The translations under genes and the position numbers were made by a program. Source: Antedon mediterranea (taxonomy: Eukaryota; Echinodermata; Crinoidea; Comatulida; Antedonidae). From it: a stretch of 64,000 bases of DNA. The DNA is taken from positions 457,922 to 521,921 of the forward strand of contig NC_092678.1 in NCBI RefSeq assembly GCF_964355755.1, given 5' to 3'. The notes below the pieces were generated by a model. That model saw only the letters and a program-made list of their open reading frames with translations. It was not told where the DNA came from and did not search any database. Of this stretch, positions 33,100 through 46,900 are shown in pieces. Position 1 is the first letter of the stretch; every line of letters begins with the position of its first letter.

Positions 33100-35266
33100 A
33101 TGGCGTTGATATGTCGTGTACGAAACAAAGCGATTTCTATATACCGGGGGAGTACAAATCTAGCTGTAAACTGTTTAAATATCAATGAGGGATGTACAAT
33201 AGCCCAACAGCAGCAGCGTTGTATGAGCAGCCAACAAGTAAGTCTACTAGACTACCTAATGCTAGGATTTGTTTATTTCATTTTTTGACAAGCACTAAAC
33301 ACCTCCGGACACCCCAGGCGCGCCTGTATCATTACCCAGGCTATTCCAAGTTTCTCTATACAAACCTACTTTTTGTGACGTATACCAACAGATCTGGATA
33401 TCGTGAACTGTTCAAGACAACTTCAAGTAGATAAAACATTTTTTTTAAATTCTTTCCAGGTACTAAAAAAAACAGCACTGCACGACTTTCATGTGGAACA
33501 CGGTGCCAAAATGGTTGACTTTGCGGGTTGGTCGATGCCAGTACAGTACAAAGATGGCCTGATAGCGGAACATCATCAATGCCGTAACCACGCAACGCTG
33601 TTTGATGTATCACACATGCTGCAAAGCAGAGTTGTAGGAAAAGACGGAATAAAGTTTATAGAGAGTTTAATAGTTGGTAACGTATTGACACAGAACATTT
33701 GGTTGAGGATATTTATGATGACTCATATAGAATGATGAGGTTACTAAACTACCATTTTTTGTTGTTTCAGGTGACGTAGCTGGTCTGGCCGACGACAGCG
33801 GTACACTTAGTTTGTTAATGAATGATAATGGAGGTATTATAGATGATTTGATCGTGAGCAAACTGGGAGATGGAACATTGTATGTTGTACTTAACGCCGG
33901 GTGTGCGGATAAAGACAAAGCTCACATTGAGGTTTGTTTCAGCTGTCATCCATCACACAGCTTCACAGTTAACAACATTCATAAGAACATATGCAAAATA
34001 AGTTTTCGAATTAACAGCATAGTCTATTCGTAGGTGGCTAATGGCGTCCTAGTTATAAATTAAATAAATTAACCATGAATTTAAATTTCTTGCAGGAAAA
34101 ATTAAATAATTTCAAATCAACTGGAGGTGATGTAGAATTTCAAACTATTCCAAATAGATCATTATTGGCATTACAAGGTAAATACAGGAATCAAAATTTC
34201 GATGCCAAGTAAATGTTATGTGTATTTTTAAAAAAAAACATTTGCATAAATTAAAAAGAAATTTACATGTTCTGTTTTATGAAGGACCCAGTATGGCAAA
34301 GGTTTTACAGGCTGGTGTACAGTTTGACCTTTCAACTTTGACATTCATGAAGACTGCGGTAATGGATGTTTTTGGTATCCCAGAATGCCGAGTCACTAGG
34401 TGTGGTTATACAGGTGAAGATGGAGTTGAAGCAAGTGAACAATTTTATTTTTAAAACAATTTTTAATCATATTTCTATAATTTTTTATGTACTTTTATCA
34501 AACTTTTATTTATATAATTTAGATATCCGTTCCAGATGACAAAGCTGTACATCTGGCTGAGTGCCTCTTGTCGACTACAGAGGGCGACGTTAAGTTAGCA
34601 GGCTTGGGAGCGAGGGATAGCCTAAGGTTGGAGGCAGGTCTTTGTCTCTATGGCAACGATATTGATATGACAACAACGCCGATAGAAGCCACATTAGCTT
34701 GGACAATAGGTAATGATTCTTTATCTACGATAAAGTTTTGTTTGGATGCTTTCAATATTTCAAGCTCTAATAACTATTTGCTTTTTTATTATGCAGCAAA
34801 AAGACGAAGGCAAGAAGCAAACTTTCCAGGTGCTGAGATCGTGCTTAAGCAGTTAAAGGAAAAACCAAGTCGTAAGAGAGTTGGTGTGATGTCTAATGGA
34901 GCGCCAGCTAGAGGTAATGAGAAAAAAGAAAGATGGATGAAAAACTATAAAATGAAATGAAAAAGAACAAAAAAAACTAAACTGATAAAGATTAAACTAT
35001 CATATTGTAACTAATAATACTATAAATTGTTTTCATTTACTTTTTCAGCTGGAACGCCAATTTTGAATGAGGGCGGTGTGCAAATTGGTCAGTTAACGAG
35101 TGGGTGTCCATCGCCAACCCTCAAGTGCAATGTTGCCATGGGTTACATAGATACAAAATATGCAAAAATTGGAACCGAAGTAAAGTTACAAGTTCGTAAG
35201 AAACAACAAAATGCTAAGATTAGCAAAATGCCGTTTGTAGCTGCTAAGTACTATACTAAGTACTAA
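33100..35266 (+). CDS. AMT: Aminomethyltransferase, glycine cleavage system T-protein, mitochondrial
   Basis: AMT transfers the aminomethyl carbon from lipoylated H-protein to tetrahydrofolate, releasing ammonia, in mitochondria. Coding exons: 33100-33237, 33460-33676, 33771-33931, 34096-34177, 34285-34430, 34523-34709, 34797-34913, 35049-35266; 421 residues (human 403). Residues 1-46 are basic with almost no acidic residues ([17 protein letters not shown]), as expected of a targeting peptide. Family stretches follow: [123 protein letters not shown]. The exon 5 donor is GC (GCAAGT), needed to join GVE to ISVPDD. The stop falls in a small TACTAAG repeat. Confidence 0.97.
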
Positions 35267-35333
35267 GTACTATACTAAGTACTATACTGGAAAATAACAA
35301 AGTATTCGGTGTGAAATTATCAAGTGATTCTAT

Positions 35334-35339
35334 AATAAA
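35334..35339 (+). terminator. Candidate AMT polyadenylation signal
   Basis: AATAAA 68 nt after the AMT stop. Another AATAAA at 35710-35715 is an alternative. No cleavage site can be proven from sequence. Confidence 0.45.
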
Positions 35340-37921
35340 CTATACAATACACACACGGCTTTGTCAATCAATTGCCTGTTATATTGTATGTATAATTAAT
35401 ATGTTAACATTATTGTGTGATCCCACATTTACTTAGCTTTGTTTGAAATTAAAAGCAAATATATTCTTACTTCCATTTGAATTCCAATCAAGTTATATTT
35501 ATACTGAAATACAAATTTGTTATACATTTATATTTATAAGTTTATTAGGCTGTCTGACAGTGGCTACTAAATTCAAGAAAACAAACCAAAGTTTAGATGA
35601 TAAATAATAAATTCTGTAATTTCCAAGTAAAGTAACAACATAACAATACAGAATATAATGTCACTGGTTTGTATATGTTCTATGGTTTATAAATATTTAT
35701 ATGAATTGAAATAAATGAAACATAATGTATCTTTTTAGTGTTTTCTGTGATTTTTATAAATCTGAACAGGAAGACCCAAACAACTATAGCAAACTGTTTC
35801 AGGCCTAACAGGTACGACAGACCACAAACTGCTATGAAAGGTCTCTGAACAGCTGACAGTCCTTCAACAACTGTGAGCCCAAACAGACCCTAAACAGAAT
35901 TGCAGAGCCCGAACGACTACGGCAAACAAACTACGGCAGAGCACGAAGAGCTACAGCAGAGCCCGAACAACTATGGCAGAGCCCGAGCAAATATGGCAGA
36001 GCCCGAGCACCACACCATTTAAACAAGACTTGATCCTTCTTTCCTAATTCATGGCTTCTCATATAAAAGTTTGTTCCCGTATCATTGGTCGATAGCGCTT
36101 GCTTTCCAAATGTGTGAGTTGGCCTAAAAATGAAAGTAAATCACATTTTAAATAATCACTCCTTTTATTCATATTTAGCTGTCACTTCAAATAAACTCTT
36201 AAAAAATGTAAAATGCAGTGATTCTGGATATAAAAGAGCAAACAGTTCATAGCAATAAAACAGTAATAGTAGTAATACTATTAGTTATTAGGATGAAGTC
36301 TCTTACAACAAACTATCAGTTTCTGCTGCAGTTACTGGTCAAAGATTCTTAAGCTAAAAACCAAGTTCAAGCTTAATTATACCATGGAGGTTAATCAACA
36401 ACTCCTGATTATACCAACAGTTATACTGAATATCGTTTTATTAAAGAATAAGAAAAATACATGAAATGAAGAAAGATGGAAGATATATTCTCAATGACAA
36501 TTTTTTTCAAACACTTTTTTCTAATATCACACATTGACCCCAGTGAGGTCATGTTAGGAAGGCTGGTGAAGTTGGATTCTAAATTCAATATTTTTGTATA
36601 AAAATGAATAATGGTGTTTCTTTGGTGTTGCTTCAGCCAAGAAATTGAAACTGTACACAAAAGAAAAAAAAGAACCTTTAAAATGGCTGCAGTTCATTTA
36701 AAAACAAATAGTAGTTATGATAAATTTCTACCATTTGAATACGGTCTTTGTTTTTGTCAAATTAACTGGGAGCCAAAAACTGCACATAATTTCTAGAAAT
36801 AATAAATCAACAAATATTATATTTACAAATAGCTATTTAAAACAAAAAATAAAATCATATATTTAACATTTAATTTTAAGCAAAATCATTATTGTACTTT
36901 TCAAAAGAAATAAACACATCAAGCCAAAATAAATAGCTATATATAAAAGAATAATTCAATATATTACACTCTTTAAATTACAATATATACAATCTATATA
37001 AGCATGGCATTAAATCAAACAAGCCCACCCTGGGACAGTAAATGAGCTTGCCTAACCGTGGAGCTTTAAGGTACGTTTGTTTTTGTTTTTGTTTTCTACA
37101 AATTACTTTCTGAATGCAATGAATAATAAATATAATGTTGAATACAATGTTAATTTCTTAATGTAATTAATAAATAATTAAGTATACAATATTAATGTTA
37201 ATTTCCTTATCTTAATGTAATAAATGTAAAAAACTCAAGATGAAATGTACAATAATTGGAATGAAGTATTGGTCCATTATACGAGGAAAAGAAATATACA
37301 ACATTATGATATTTAAATTATCTAACTAAACATGATTGGACAATTACGATTTTAAAATGTTAAATGTGAATTTTCTTATTACTACAGTCAATCGCTTGAC
37401 TATTTTTAAATAGTATTGTAAACTATTATATTTAATAGCATTATAGAATTATAACTGGAATGGATATACTGTACAGTTTTGGAAATTTTTTAATACAAAT
37501 AATATTTTAAAATTCTTGTCTCCATGTAAGGTCAGAGGTTACAAAATCGGTCAACGGTGGTCAATAGCGCTACAAACATTTTTAACTCATAAAAGCAAGC
37601 ACCTACAGATTAAAAACAACTTTAAGGCCAATTAATTGGAACTTATGGTGGATACTAATAAATAGATATTGCATAGCAGAGGCTACTTTGATGAACAAAT
37701 ATTGTGACCTAATATCTCCTCTAAAGGTGTCCAAATATGTTTAAATGAATCTGTCATGTATGAATGTGCACATTGTAATTGTTAAGTACATTAAATGATT
37801 ACATTATACACTGCATGTATAAATAAATGAATGCGTTGCAACTGACTTGTAAGTTGGTTATTATCTTTTAAGTATTTCTAATTCAATTTATAATTGCTTC
37901 ATAAAATAGTAATAAACATTT
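35340..37921. other. Intergenic / 3' UTR sequence between AMT and Prickle
   Basis: The genes converge here, so this holds both 3' UTRs. A degenerate 21-bp repeat with GCAGAGCCCGAACAACTATG lies at about 35900-36015. The rest is AT-rich with no exon recognised. Confidence 0.5.
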
Positions 37922-40900
37922 TCATGAAATAATGCACTTCTTCTTACGAGAAGCTTTACGACTCGGCAACGACCTCGATTGAAGAGACTTTGACCTGTGT
38001 CTAGACGATGATTCCACGTACGTGATGCGTGGCTGACGACTACGATTAGCAAAGTAATCCTCTTCGTCCTCGGAGGACGATGAACTCATGTAGTCTCCCT
38101 TGATGTAATCTTTGAGTTGTTTTTCAAACGTGTTATCTGAATACGTCTTTTTAAGTTTACGAGATGTACGTTCAGAACGGTATTGTGGCTGCTCTCTCTC
38201 GAACGGCGCACGATGTCGTGGGGGCGGTGTTTTTCCTTTCCACGAACCTCGATACTTTCCGTTTTCTGATTGTCTTCCTTTTCTTGCACTTCCATTACTC
38301 CTTTCAATTGGCCAGTTCTCTTCTAACCGCAAATCTTCTGGTCTGGAATCTTCTACCCATGTGTCTTTCCGTCTGCCATCCATTCTTTCTGGTCTGGAAT
38401 CTTCTACCCATGTGTCTTTCCGTCTGCCATCCATTCTATGATCTTGTCTTTGAGGCGCCGTCTGTCTGTCCTCTGATCTTCTCTTATCGTACAACCTCTC
38501 ATCTGGTCTTCTACCATTCCTCATATACACATCCTCTTGTCTCCTTCTGTCCATCTTTCGATCACCATCAGTCGATGATGGTGGCATCGGCATATCTCCA
38601 GGATGGCCTGATGGATGCCAACCACCGTTCTGATCATGTGGTGAGGTGATCCTCTGTTCTTGTGAGCTAGGATATCCCGGTGGTCTATCATCTCTTTTCC
38701 ATTCCTTTAGCGGTGGTCTGGCACCACCTACAGTATTCGTTGCGGTCCTCATTTCATTATTGTTCCTTCTTAGTTCGTAATTCTTTGGTTGACTAAATCT
38801 TGCGGACCATGGGTCAGGTTTTGTGGAAGGTTTGCCTCCAAGACTTTGCGACGAACCACTGCGTCTTCGATCGGATGCCGACAAATGTCTGTTATCATCC
38901 TCTCTCCTTCTGTCTGCAGGACCAAAACTACTTCTCCGTCGCTCGTCTTCTTTGGAAGATTTTCTGAGATCTGGTAAAGACGTTCTGGAAAGTCTACTAG
39001 AGTTTTGAATAGTTCTTTTTGTCATTTCGTCATCAGTTGCCGGAATTATCTGATCTAAAATCACGTCATTAACATTAATGGGTTTGCGACTACGACTAGT
39101 TTGTAAATCTTGTGTCTTACTCTCGTGATCTGACTGAGTCCCGCTCTTTTTTAAAATCTCTCCACGACTACAAGAACTGCTACAATAAATTAGTCCATGT
39201 TTTGGCAGAAAAGGACGTCCAAGTAAAGTCACACCACACGTGTAACATTTAAAACATTTCTCCGTCGCATGCCAATGTTGACCTTCGTGTGACATTTGAC
39301 CCTGGTCAACACCGACAGGTTCTCCACACGTGTCGCAATATTCAGAGAACATTGATTCAAAACAATCGCAGCAATACGGCCGTCCTTCACGCATGATGTA
39401 TCGTTCTCCGCCAAGTTTCTTGTCGCATTCAAAGCAACAGAAGTGCTTCATATGCCAACTTCTCCCCTCTGCTTCAGTACATTCCTCAGCAAAAATTATC
39501 TATTGATAAAAAATAAAGACATTTTTTTTCAAATATTTGCATATTATTGTTCTGCTTAGACAATGCAATATACTACTGTATATGGCAGAGTATAACCCCA
39601 GTATAGTCTATTGATAAAAATAAAGATATTAAATGGTTACATGTATTCTTGGCAGGCAATGTAATCTTTATTATAAGAGAGAGAGAGGGGAAGAGGTTTT
39701 TACGTTTGTTTGTTATACAAATTTTCCTACTGCGCACATCCTTACACATAGTTGGGGGTAATAAGGAATAAAATTACCAAAATTGTACTGGAGATCCTTG
39801 CTGTTATACAGTACAATATTATTGTTTTACCAGTTGTTCAGATAAACTAAATAAACAATTAAGCTGCAAGGAAGTTCATAAATAAACTTTACACCTCTAG
39901 ATGACCCCATCCAGTCAAGATGACCCCATCCAGTCTAGATGATTCCATCCATCTTACCCCAGTTGTAATATAAATATACAAGTGTATACTTACTTCATCA
40001 CAAGCACAGCACCTTGGTTTGAGTGATTCTGAGTGATGCCTACCACAGTACAGCTTACCATCCCGGTAGAAATAGATCAGATCCACTAGCAGTTCAGTAC
40101 ACACACAGCATATGAAACATGCCGGATGCCAACATGCGTTGTGCCCGGCACGGGACGCAAACACCGCGATCTCACCACCATGAATACCGCCACCACACTG
40201 TGAAAACAAAAAGATTGGCATTCAAGAAGTTGTCTGGTTGTGTTTTCGCTTTTATTTATGATTGGATTATGATGAAATGAGAAAACCATTTAATATTGTT
40301 TTGCATAGAATTAAATAAAATTAATGTTGACATTTTATTGAAAGTTATTAATAAAATGGCATATTATTTTTATTATATCTATTTTATTTTATTTTATTCA
40401 ATCAAAACCAACAGCGATAAATACCGCCACTATTTAATTAATTAATTAATATATTTTTTTTCATTTATTGAAAGTTAATAGGAAAATGGCATACATTATT
40501 ATTGGTAAAATCATTGTAAGAATCAAAATTATAATCAACATCATCATAATCATGACATCATCATCATCATTATACAGTAGTATTATTCTAGTTCATGATT
40601 GATCATATCATCATATGATATCTAATACTGTTATTTTCACTACATTACTTATAGCTCACTATAAACGAATATGAAATTTGAATTTGATACTGAAATTATA
40701 GAGCATGGTTGTAAGATGATATCGTTCAAGTAAGTATCTTAAGAATAAGAGCCGAGCGGTTCTGTTAAAATTAGCATACAGGTGTCAAAACTAATTCATG
40801 AGATTGTATTTTATTTATATCGGTCAATTTAGTGCTGGAAAAAAAGATTAACAATATTGTGACTGTACGGTATAAAAAATAAGTTTATTAAGCAATGATT

Positions 40901-43900
40901 GAATGAATTCTAGAATTTATAACAGTTTTATAATGGTAAAATTACTTTATTTGGACACAAATTAGTTACTAATGTATTTTAAGCATGCATTGAAAGATTA
41001 TCAAAGATAAGTGGGATTTAGTTGAGGGCGATATAAAACCTATAATGAGATAGATAGATTACCGATATAAATAACATGAGGTAACTGAGGGAAACAGACA
41101 AATAAATAAAAATACAAATATGAAAACAAATTTTTTAAGTAGTTTATATGAGCCTCTGGTTTTACGGATTACGGATCAGAGGCTGATATATAAACTACTT
41201 AAACAATTGTAAAACATTCGTTGTATTTCCAAAATGTATAAAAACAAATATTAAAAAGAATGAAAAGATTACTAATTTTGTTCTTTTTTGGAGCAATAAA
41301 ATGATATTACAAATCATGAATATTCATGAGAAAGATAATGAGGTCGTTGAGGTCAAAGCAACTTTGGGGATTTCATCATAGAGGCCTATAGAGAGTAATA
41401 ACGTTTCTGAATCCATTATGCAATCTAGTTTGTGGCTCACAGGCGTAGATTCTATGAATAAAATTATTATGACTTTTATATAATATTATTCACATTTAAT
41501 GCATCCTCGGAAAATATACATAATTATACTGCTCACATTTAGCAATATTTTTAACATTTTGAACGGAAAGAAATAATTGTAAAAGTATTGAGAATGTAAA
41601 CTTTTCTGTTCATAAAGTTGCTGTTTATATTCAAAAATTGTTAGGTTGTCATCAAGTGTGTCTTGTTTTTAATAGTGAAACAATTACTTTATTAATTTAT
41701 TAATATTAATACATGTTGTACACAACAAATATTTTTAAATAGTCAAATATAATTTACCTGGTAGCAGACACAACCTGCTAAAGTAAGTGGTAGAGGGCGT
41801 GCTGTTCCCCTACCGAGAGCCTCTCGTTTTCGTTGCGCACTAAACAGACGCAACTCCTTCTTTTCCTCTTCACTTAAGCCGTTGCAATAACGCATCTCAT
41901 TATCGTGAGGGGGTAGTTGCTGTAGAAGCGAGCGGATGCGGTATTTCTCACCGGGACTGTTGACGTACGGCCGCTTCTCTTCGGGTAGCGAACACATGTA
42001 CTGATGAACCTTCGAAGACGAAGAGAAGATGAAGAAAAGATAAAAATAAGGTCAGAGGTCATTGACAGCCTAAGAAATCACATTATGATCAAAGAGCTTT
42101 TGCTGTGAAAGCTCCAATATTGTGGAACTCTACTCATTTTTAGCTTTTAAGACATCTTTTGCATCAAGTTTTTTCATTTATTTAACCATTTTTCCATTCA
42201 TCATCTTCCTTTACTGTGTACTTAGTTGTCAAATAAGAATTCAAAAAAAAAAGTGTTATTGTTATGTAGGTTGGGCACATTAAGAATGTGCTTAAATATT
42301 TGTTATTATTATTATTTTACTGTACAGTTAAGACATTACATTATTATTACAATGATATTGGTAAATGTTTTTTCAAAAATTAACATACAAATATAACATG
42401 GCACTGCCCATTATATTAGCCTAAATATTTTGATGGATACACTCAATATTTATGGAATGTACTCTATAAACTTGAACCATAAAAGACCCTGTTGAATCAG
42501 ATAAGCCGGTGTTAATTAGACTTAAGTACATATAGCCAAAGGGCCACAAAATTCCAATATCATTTTGATTTGAAAAATTAGTATAATTATATAGTGGAGT
42601 GAGTCATTCCTCCATGGCATTTGGTATTATGATTATTAAACCAAAAATAACCAACATTAAAAATCAAAATATTCAACATTAAGCAAACTCTTAAAAATCG
42701 TTGTTAAGTAATAAGTAACAATATTAGTGTTAGTTATGTGGCATTTAGATCTAAGTGATGACTTGAAATCCTTGTAGGCTGTGAGTCATGGTGATTAGTC
42801 CATGCTTTCTTCCATGAGCAATGATAAATAATTGGCGAGATGAACTTAAATGGACGATGGTATTTGATAGCACAAAGCAATGAAATATAAATTGATGAAA
42901 ATCAGTTGGATGGTCTTGAGTTCACAAAGGCAATGTGCACAAAACAAAGTGTACTGTACATAAGTAAAGTCATTTTAAATCAGTGTACATTTAAGTAACA
43001 GTGCATCAGGGTTTTAAGTCACTTATATTGTATTGTATATTTTTATTTATTTATTTTTTTCACCTAATATTTATAGAGGGTGACCCTAAACATGGTACTG
43101 TATGCTGACAATCAAGAAGCCCTCATGATGAGTTATGATAAGTGTCTGTGTGTGACACTGACAGTGGCTATACTAGTACACCGAGATAACACCCTCCACC
43201 CCCACCCCCTACTCGTCTTAAAAGATGTACTAGGTTCTTTAAAGTGCACATGAGCCAGATGTATACACTGGACCTACGGTTTATAGATTTGTTCTACCAC
43301 CATGGAGCGATTAAGGCTTGAACCCTTGCCGATGTTAATATGGCAAGGTATTACATTTCCACTGTCTGAACAACTCACTTAGTGTTTATAGTAAGTCACT
43401 TACTGTGTACCACCAGTACGGTACTGTACATCATTTGTTTTTAAAGTCAGTAGGCCTAACAGGTAAACCAGTGTTTTAAGTTAGTACGCTTGACTGGTCA
43501 TGTGCAGCCAAGCGTTCAAAAGAAGTTCAAAACAAATTAGGACAGGAGTATGTTTGCATTCGAGACAGAATGCTTAATTTGCATAATTTTCATTAAAGAA
43601 GTGATTCACTTTAAACATTAAAGTAACATAAAATGAGAAACAGACTTAATTCTGACCCACAATTCAACAAACTGAACTACTTAAGATTGTAACTTCACCA
43701 CTTTTTGTTAAAGGACAACTTGAGCGAGGACCATATTGTAACAACGTACAGTATTAGGAATGTTGTGAAATCATCCCTAAGTAATACGTTGTTAAAATAT
43801 GGTCCTTGCTCAAGTTGTCCTTTAAATTGTTATAGTTAAAAGTGAGCGTCTCTTTCCAAAATAAAAGCACTGCCCATTACTAGTCTGCAACTTAGTAAAT

Positions 43901-46900
43901 GAAGAATGTACAGATAGAATTATTGATTCGCTCTAGTGTACTGTATTACTGTATAATGTTATCATAATAGATGTATTCCGTACTTTCTTTCAAACTTTGA
44001 GCTTTACAGATCAAAATGATTTGAAATTAAGTTTAACCAAAGCCACGGCTGATAACATATCATTTGATAACCCTAAACATGGCTGGTATAAAGCACCACA
44101 CAAACTATCTTGCTTGGAAAATAAATCAATATTTGGGTTGGAAATCGTGACAGATATAGATCCCCAATTTGTTCGTTTGAAGTACCGGTACTCTGTTATT
44201 GAAAACAAATATTTAACGATCTGGATGGAATAAAAGGTAATTCTGTTAGCGTTACTCTAGTTGTTTGCACTAGTTTGTTTAAATTCTTTAGTTGTGGTTG
44301 TTTTTATCTCAAATTAATAAAATGTTAGCTGTGTCTGAATTTCAGACAGTACTGTAATGATAATACATTTATAATCTCAAAACACTATATTATACTATAG
44401 ATAGTAGTCATTAAAAAGAACATGAAAATATTTGACCATTCCTTGTGGGCCTGATGTAGTACCAGGGATTATATTCAGCTGGACTATTGGTCAGATTTTA
44501 CATAGCGGTCATAGCCTGCAGACCTGTACTAATTGAACATTATATTATTTATTTGTATTTATTTTGGAGACAAGTCTCCCGGAGAGGCTAGTAGCAACAT
44601 AGCTGTTAAGGCTAGTAGGTAATTTTGCGGCCTCTCCCTTAACTAATCGTAATTTACAACAAAAAAGTTGGAAAAAAAAGGTTGCTTTTAAATGATGCAA
44701 ATGTTTGTGAATCAACAACAGATTGAGGCAACTGTTACTGTCCCTTTAAGATGTTCACCTTATGGGTATACATCCTTTGTACACTCTATGAAAACAATGT
44801 TCTTAATTACATCCCATACTGTGAGGAGACTCCAACTAAATTAGTTAAAGTGTGACTCCTGGCTCTATCAAAAACAATATCCATTGGTTGTTCACCCTTC
44901 TGTGTCATGTGACTCCTGGCTCTATCAAAAACAATATCCATTGGTTGTTCACCCTTCTGTGTCTTGTAAATTATTATAAGTAGAACAATTTATACTCAAT
45001 ATTATTGCAAGCAGTGGCGGATCAAGGATTTTGAAATGAGGGAGCGAGGGTCTAAAACTGGTGAAATAAAGAGCTGAACTTAATCTAATGTCCTATTTTT
45101 TGCATCTTTTCAATTTAGTGGGTGCCCAGGCTGCAAGGATATACTGTAATTATTCTGGGTAGACTCCACCAACTCTACAGCTTATTTATATTTCCGCATT
45201 CTGTACTGGCAGCACCCACATATAGAAAGGTACTGTACAGTACATGACGTTTTATTTTGTTCCCATCCATTCTTAATTTGATTATAACGTCATGAGGAAA
45301 TTTCCCAAATGATCGAAATCAAAAACGGTACTGGGGACTCAACCAACTATATTTAAGGTATTGTATATTTCCACATACAGTACCTGTATAGTACTGTACT
45401 GGCAGTGGCACCCACCTAAAGGAAGGTACAGTACCTGAAGTACTGTTTCATTTTTGTCCCATCCATCCCACATCAAGACTATTTTAGCGACATTACTGAG
45501 CATGAAACCATGTCAAAGTAAATCAATTATTCATTTTATTCACGTTTTAAGAACAAAATGCCAATCTCATCTATCACAATATTGGCTTTAAAAACCTGAT
45601 TAAAGATGATATGTAATAACGAGTTAAGGAACAGTTTGAATCCTATAATAATTACTTTATTAGAAAGTGAGACAGTTTGGCGGGAGGAAGTGTAAACATG
45701 CTAGTATTCTAATAGGATTGTATATGATTGAATAATCTATGAATAAACACTGATGAAAAACCTCTAAACTATATAAGGTACTGTAGTAGTCACTGACTTG
45801 ACAGAATGGAACATAAATGGGAAGGGGGTTGTAATGAAGGAAGGCTTATGATCTGGTATTGCATTGCGAGTGGCCAAGTGGTTAAGACAGTGGAACCGTC
45901 CAGTGTACACACTGCTCGTGTGCACTTTCAGTATGTCTGCTTGTTGAAGACAATGAGAATTCAAACAGAATATTAGCCCCATGTTCTATCGTCCTCCTCC
46001 CTCCCTAAAATCCTTAGTGATGTTCTTATACAATACAATATACATGAAATGGAAATTGAAAAATTGATTGATTGGTTCCAGGGGTAATAAATAATAAATA
46101 TACATTAAAATATACAAAATTGACCATTCATACTTTGATCACACATTACTGGTCATTGAGTGACCATTCATACTTTGATCACACATTACTGGTCATTGAG
46201 TGACCATTCATACTTTGATCACACATTACTGGTGGTCATTGAGTGCCACCATTCATACTTTGATCACACATTACTGGTCATTGAGTGCCCATTCATACTT
46301 TGATCACACATTACTGGTCATTGAGTGACCATTCATACTTTGATCACACATTACTGGTCATTGAGTGACCATTCATACTTTGATCACACATTACTGGTCA
46401 TTGAGTGCCCATTCATACTTTGATCACACATTACTGGTCATTGAGTGCCCATTCATACTTTGATCACACATTACTGGTCATTGAGTGACCATTCATACTT
46501 TGATCACACATTACTGGTCATTGAGTGCCACCATTCATACTTTGATCACACATTACTGGTCATTGAGTGCCCATTCATACTTTGATCACACATTACTGGT
46601 CATTGAGTGCCACCATTCATACTTTGATCACACATTACTGGTCATTGAGTGCCCATTCATACTTTGATCACACATTACTGGTCATTGAGTGCCCATTCAT
46701 ACTTTGATCACACATTACTGGTCATTGAGTGACCATTCATACTTTGATCACACATTACTGGTCATTGAGTGCCCATTCATACTTTGATCACACATTACTG
46801 GTCATTGAGTGCCCATTCATACTTTGATCACACATTACTGGTCATTGAGTGACCATTCATACTTTGATCACACATTACTGGTCATTGAGTGACCATTCAT

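Noticed and set aside
36421-36796. Short frames on both strands between AMT and Prickle
   Set aside because: AT-rich, no splice context or domain; fits Prickle 3' UTR or flank.
43997-44233. 78-codon plus-strand frame in Prickle intron 3
   Set aside because: No recognisable domain and no flanking splice sites or promoter evidence; most likely chance.
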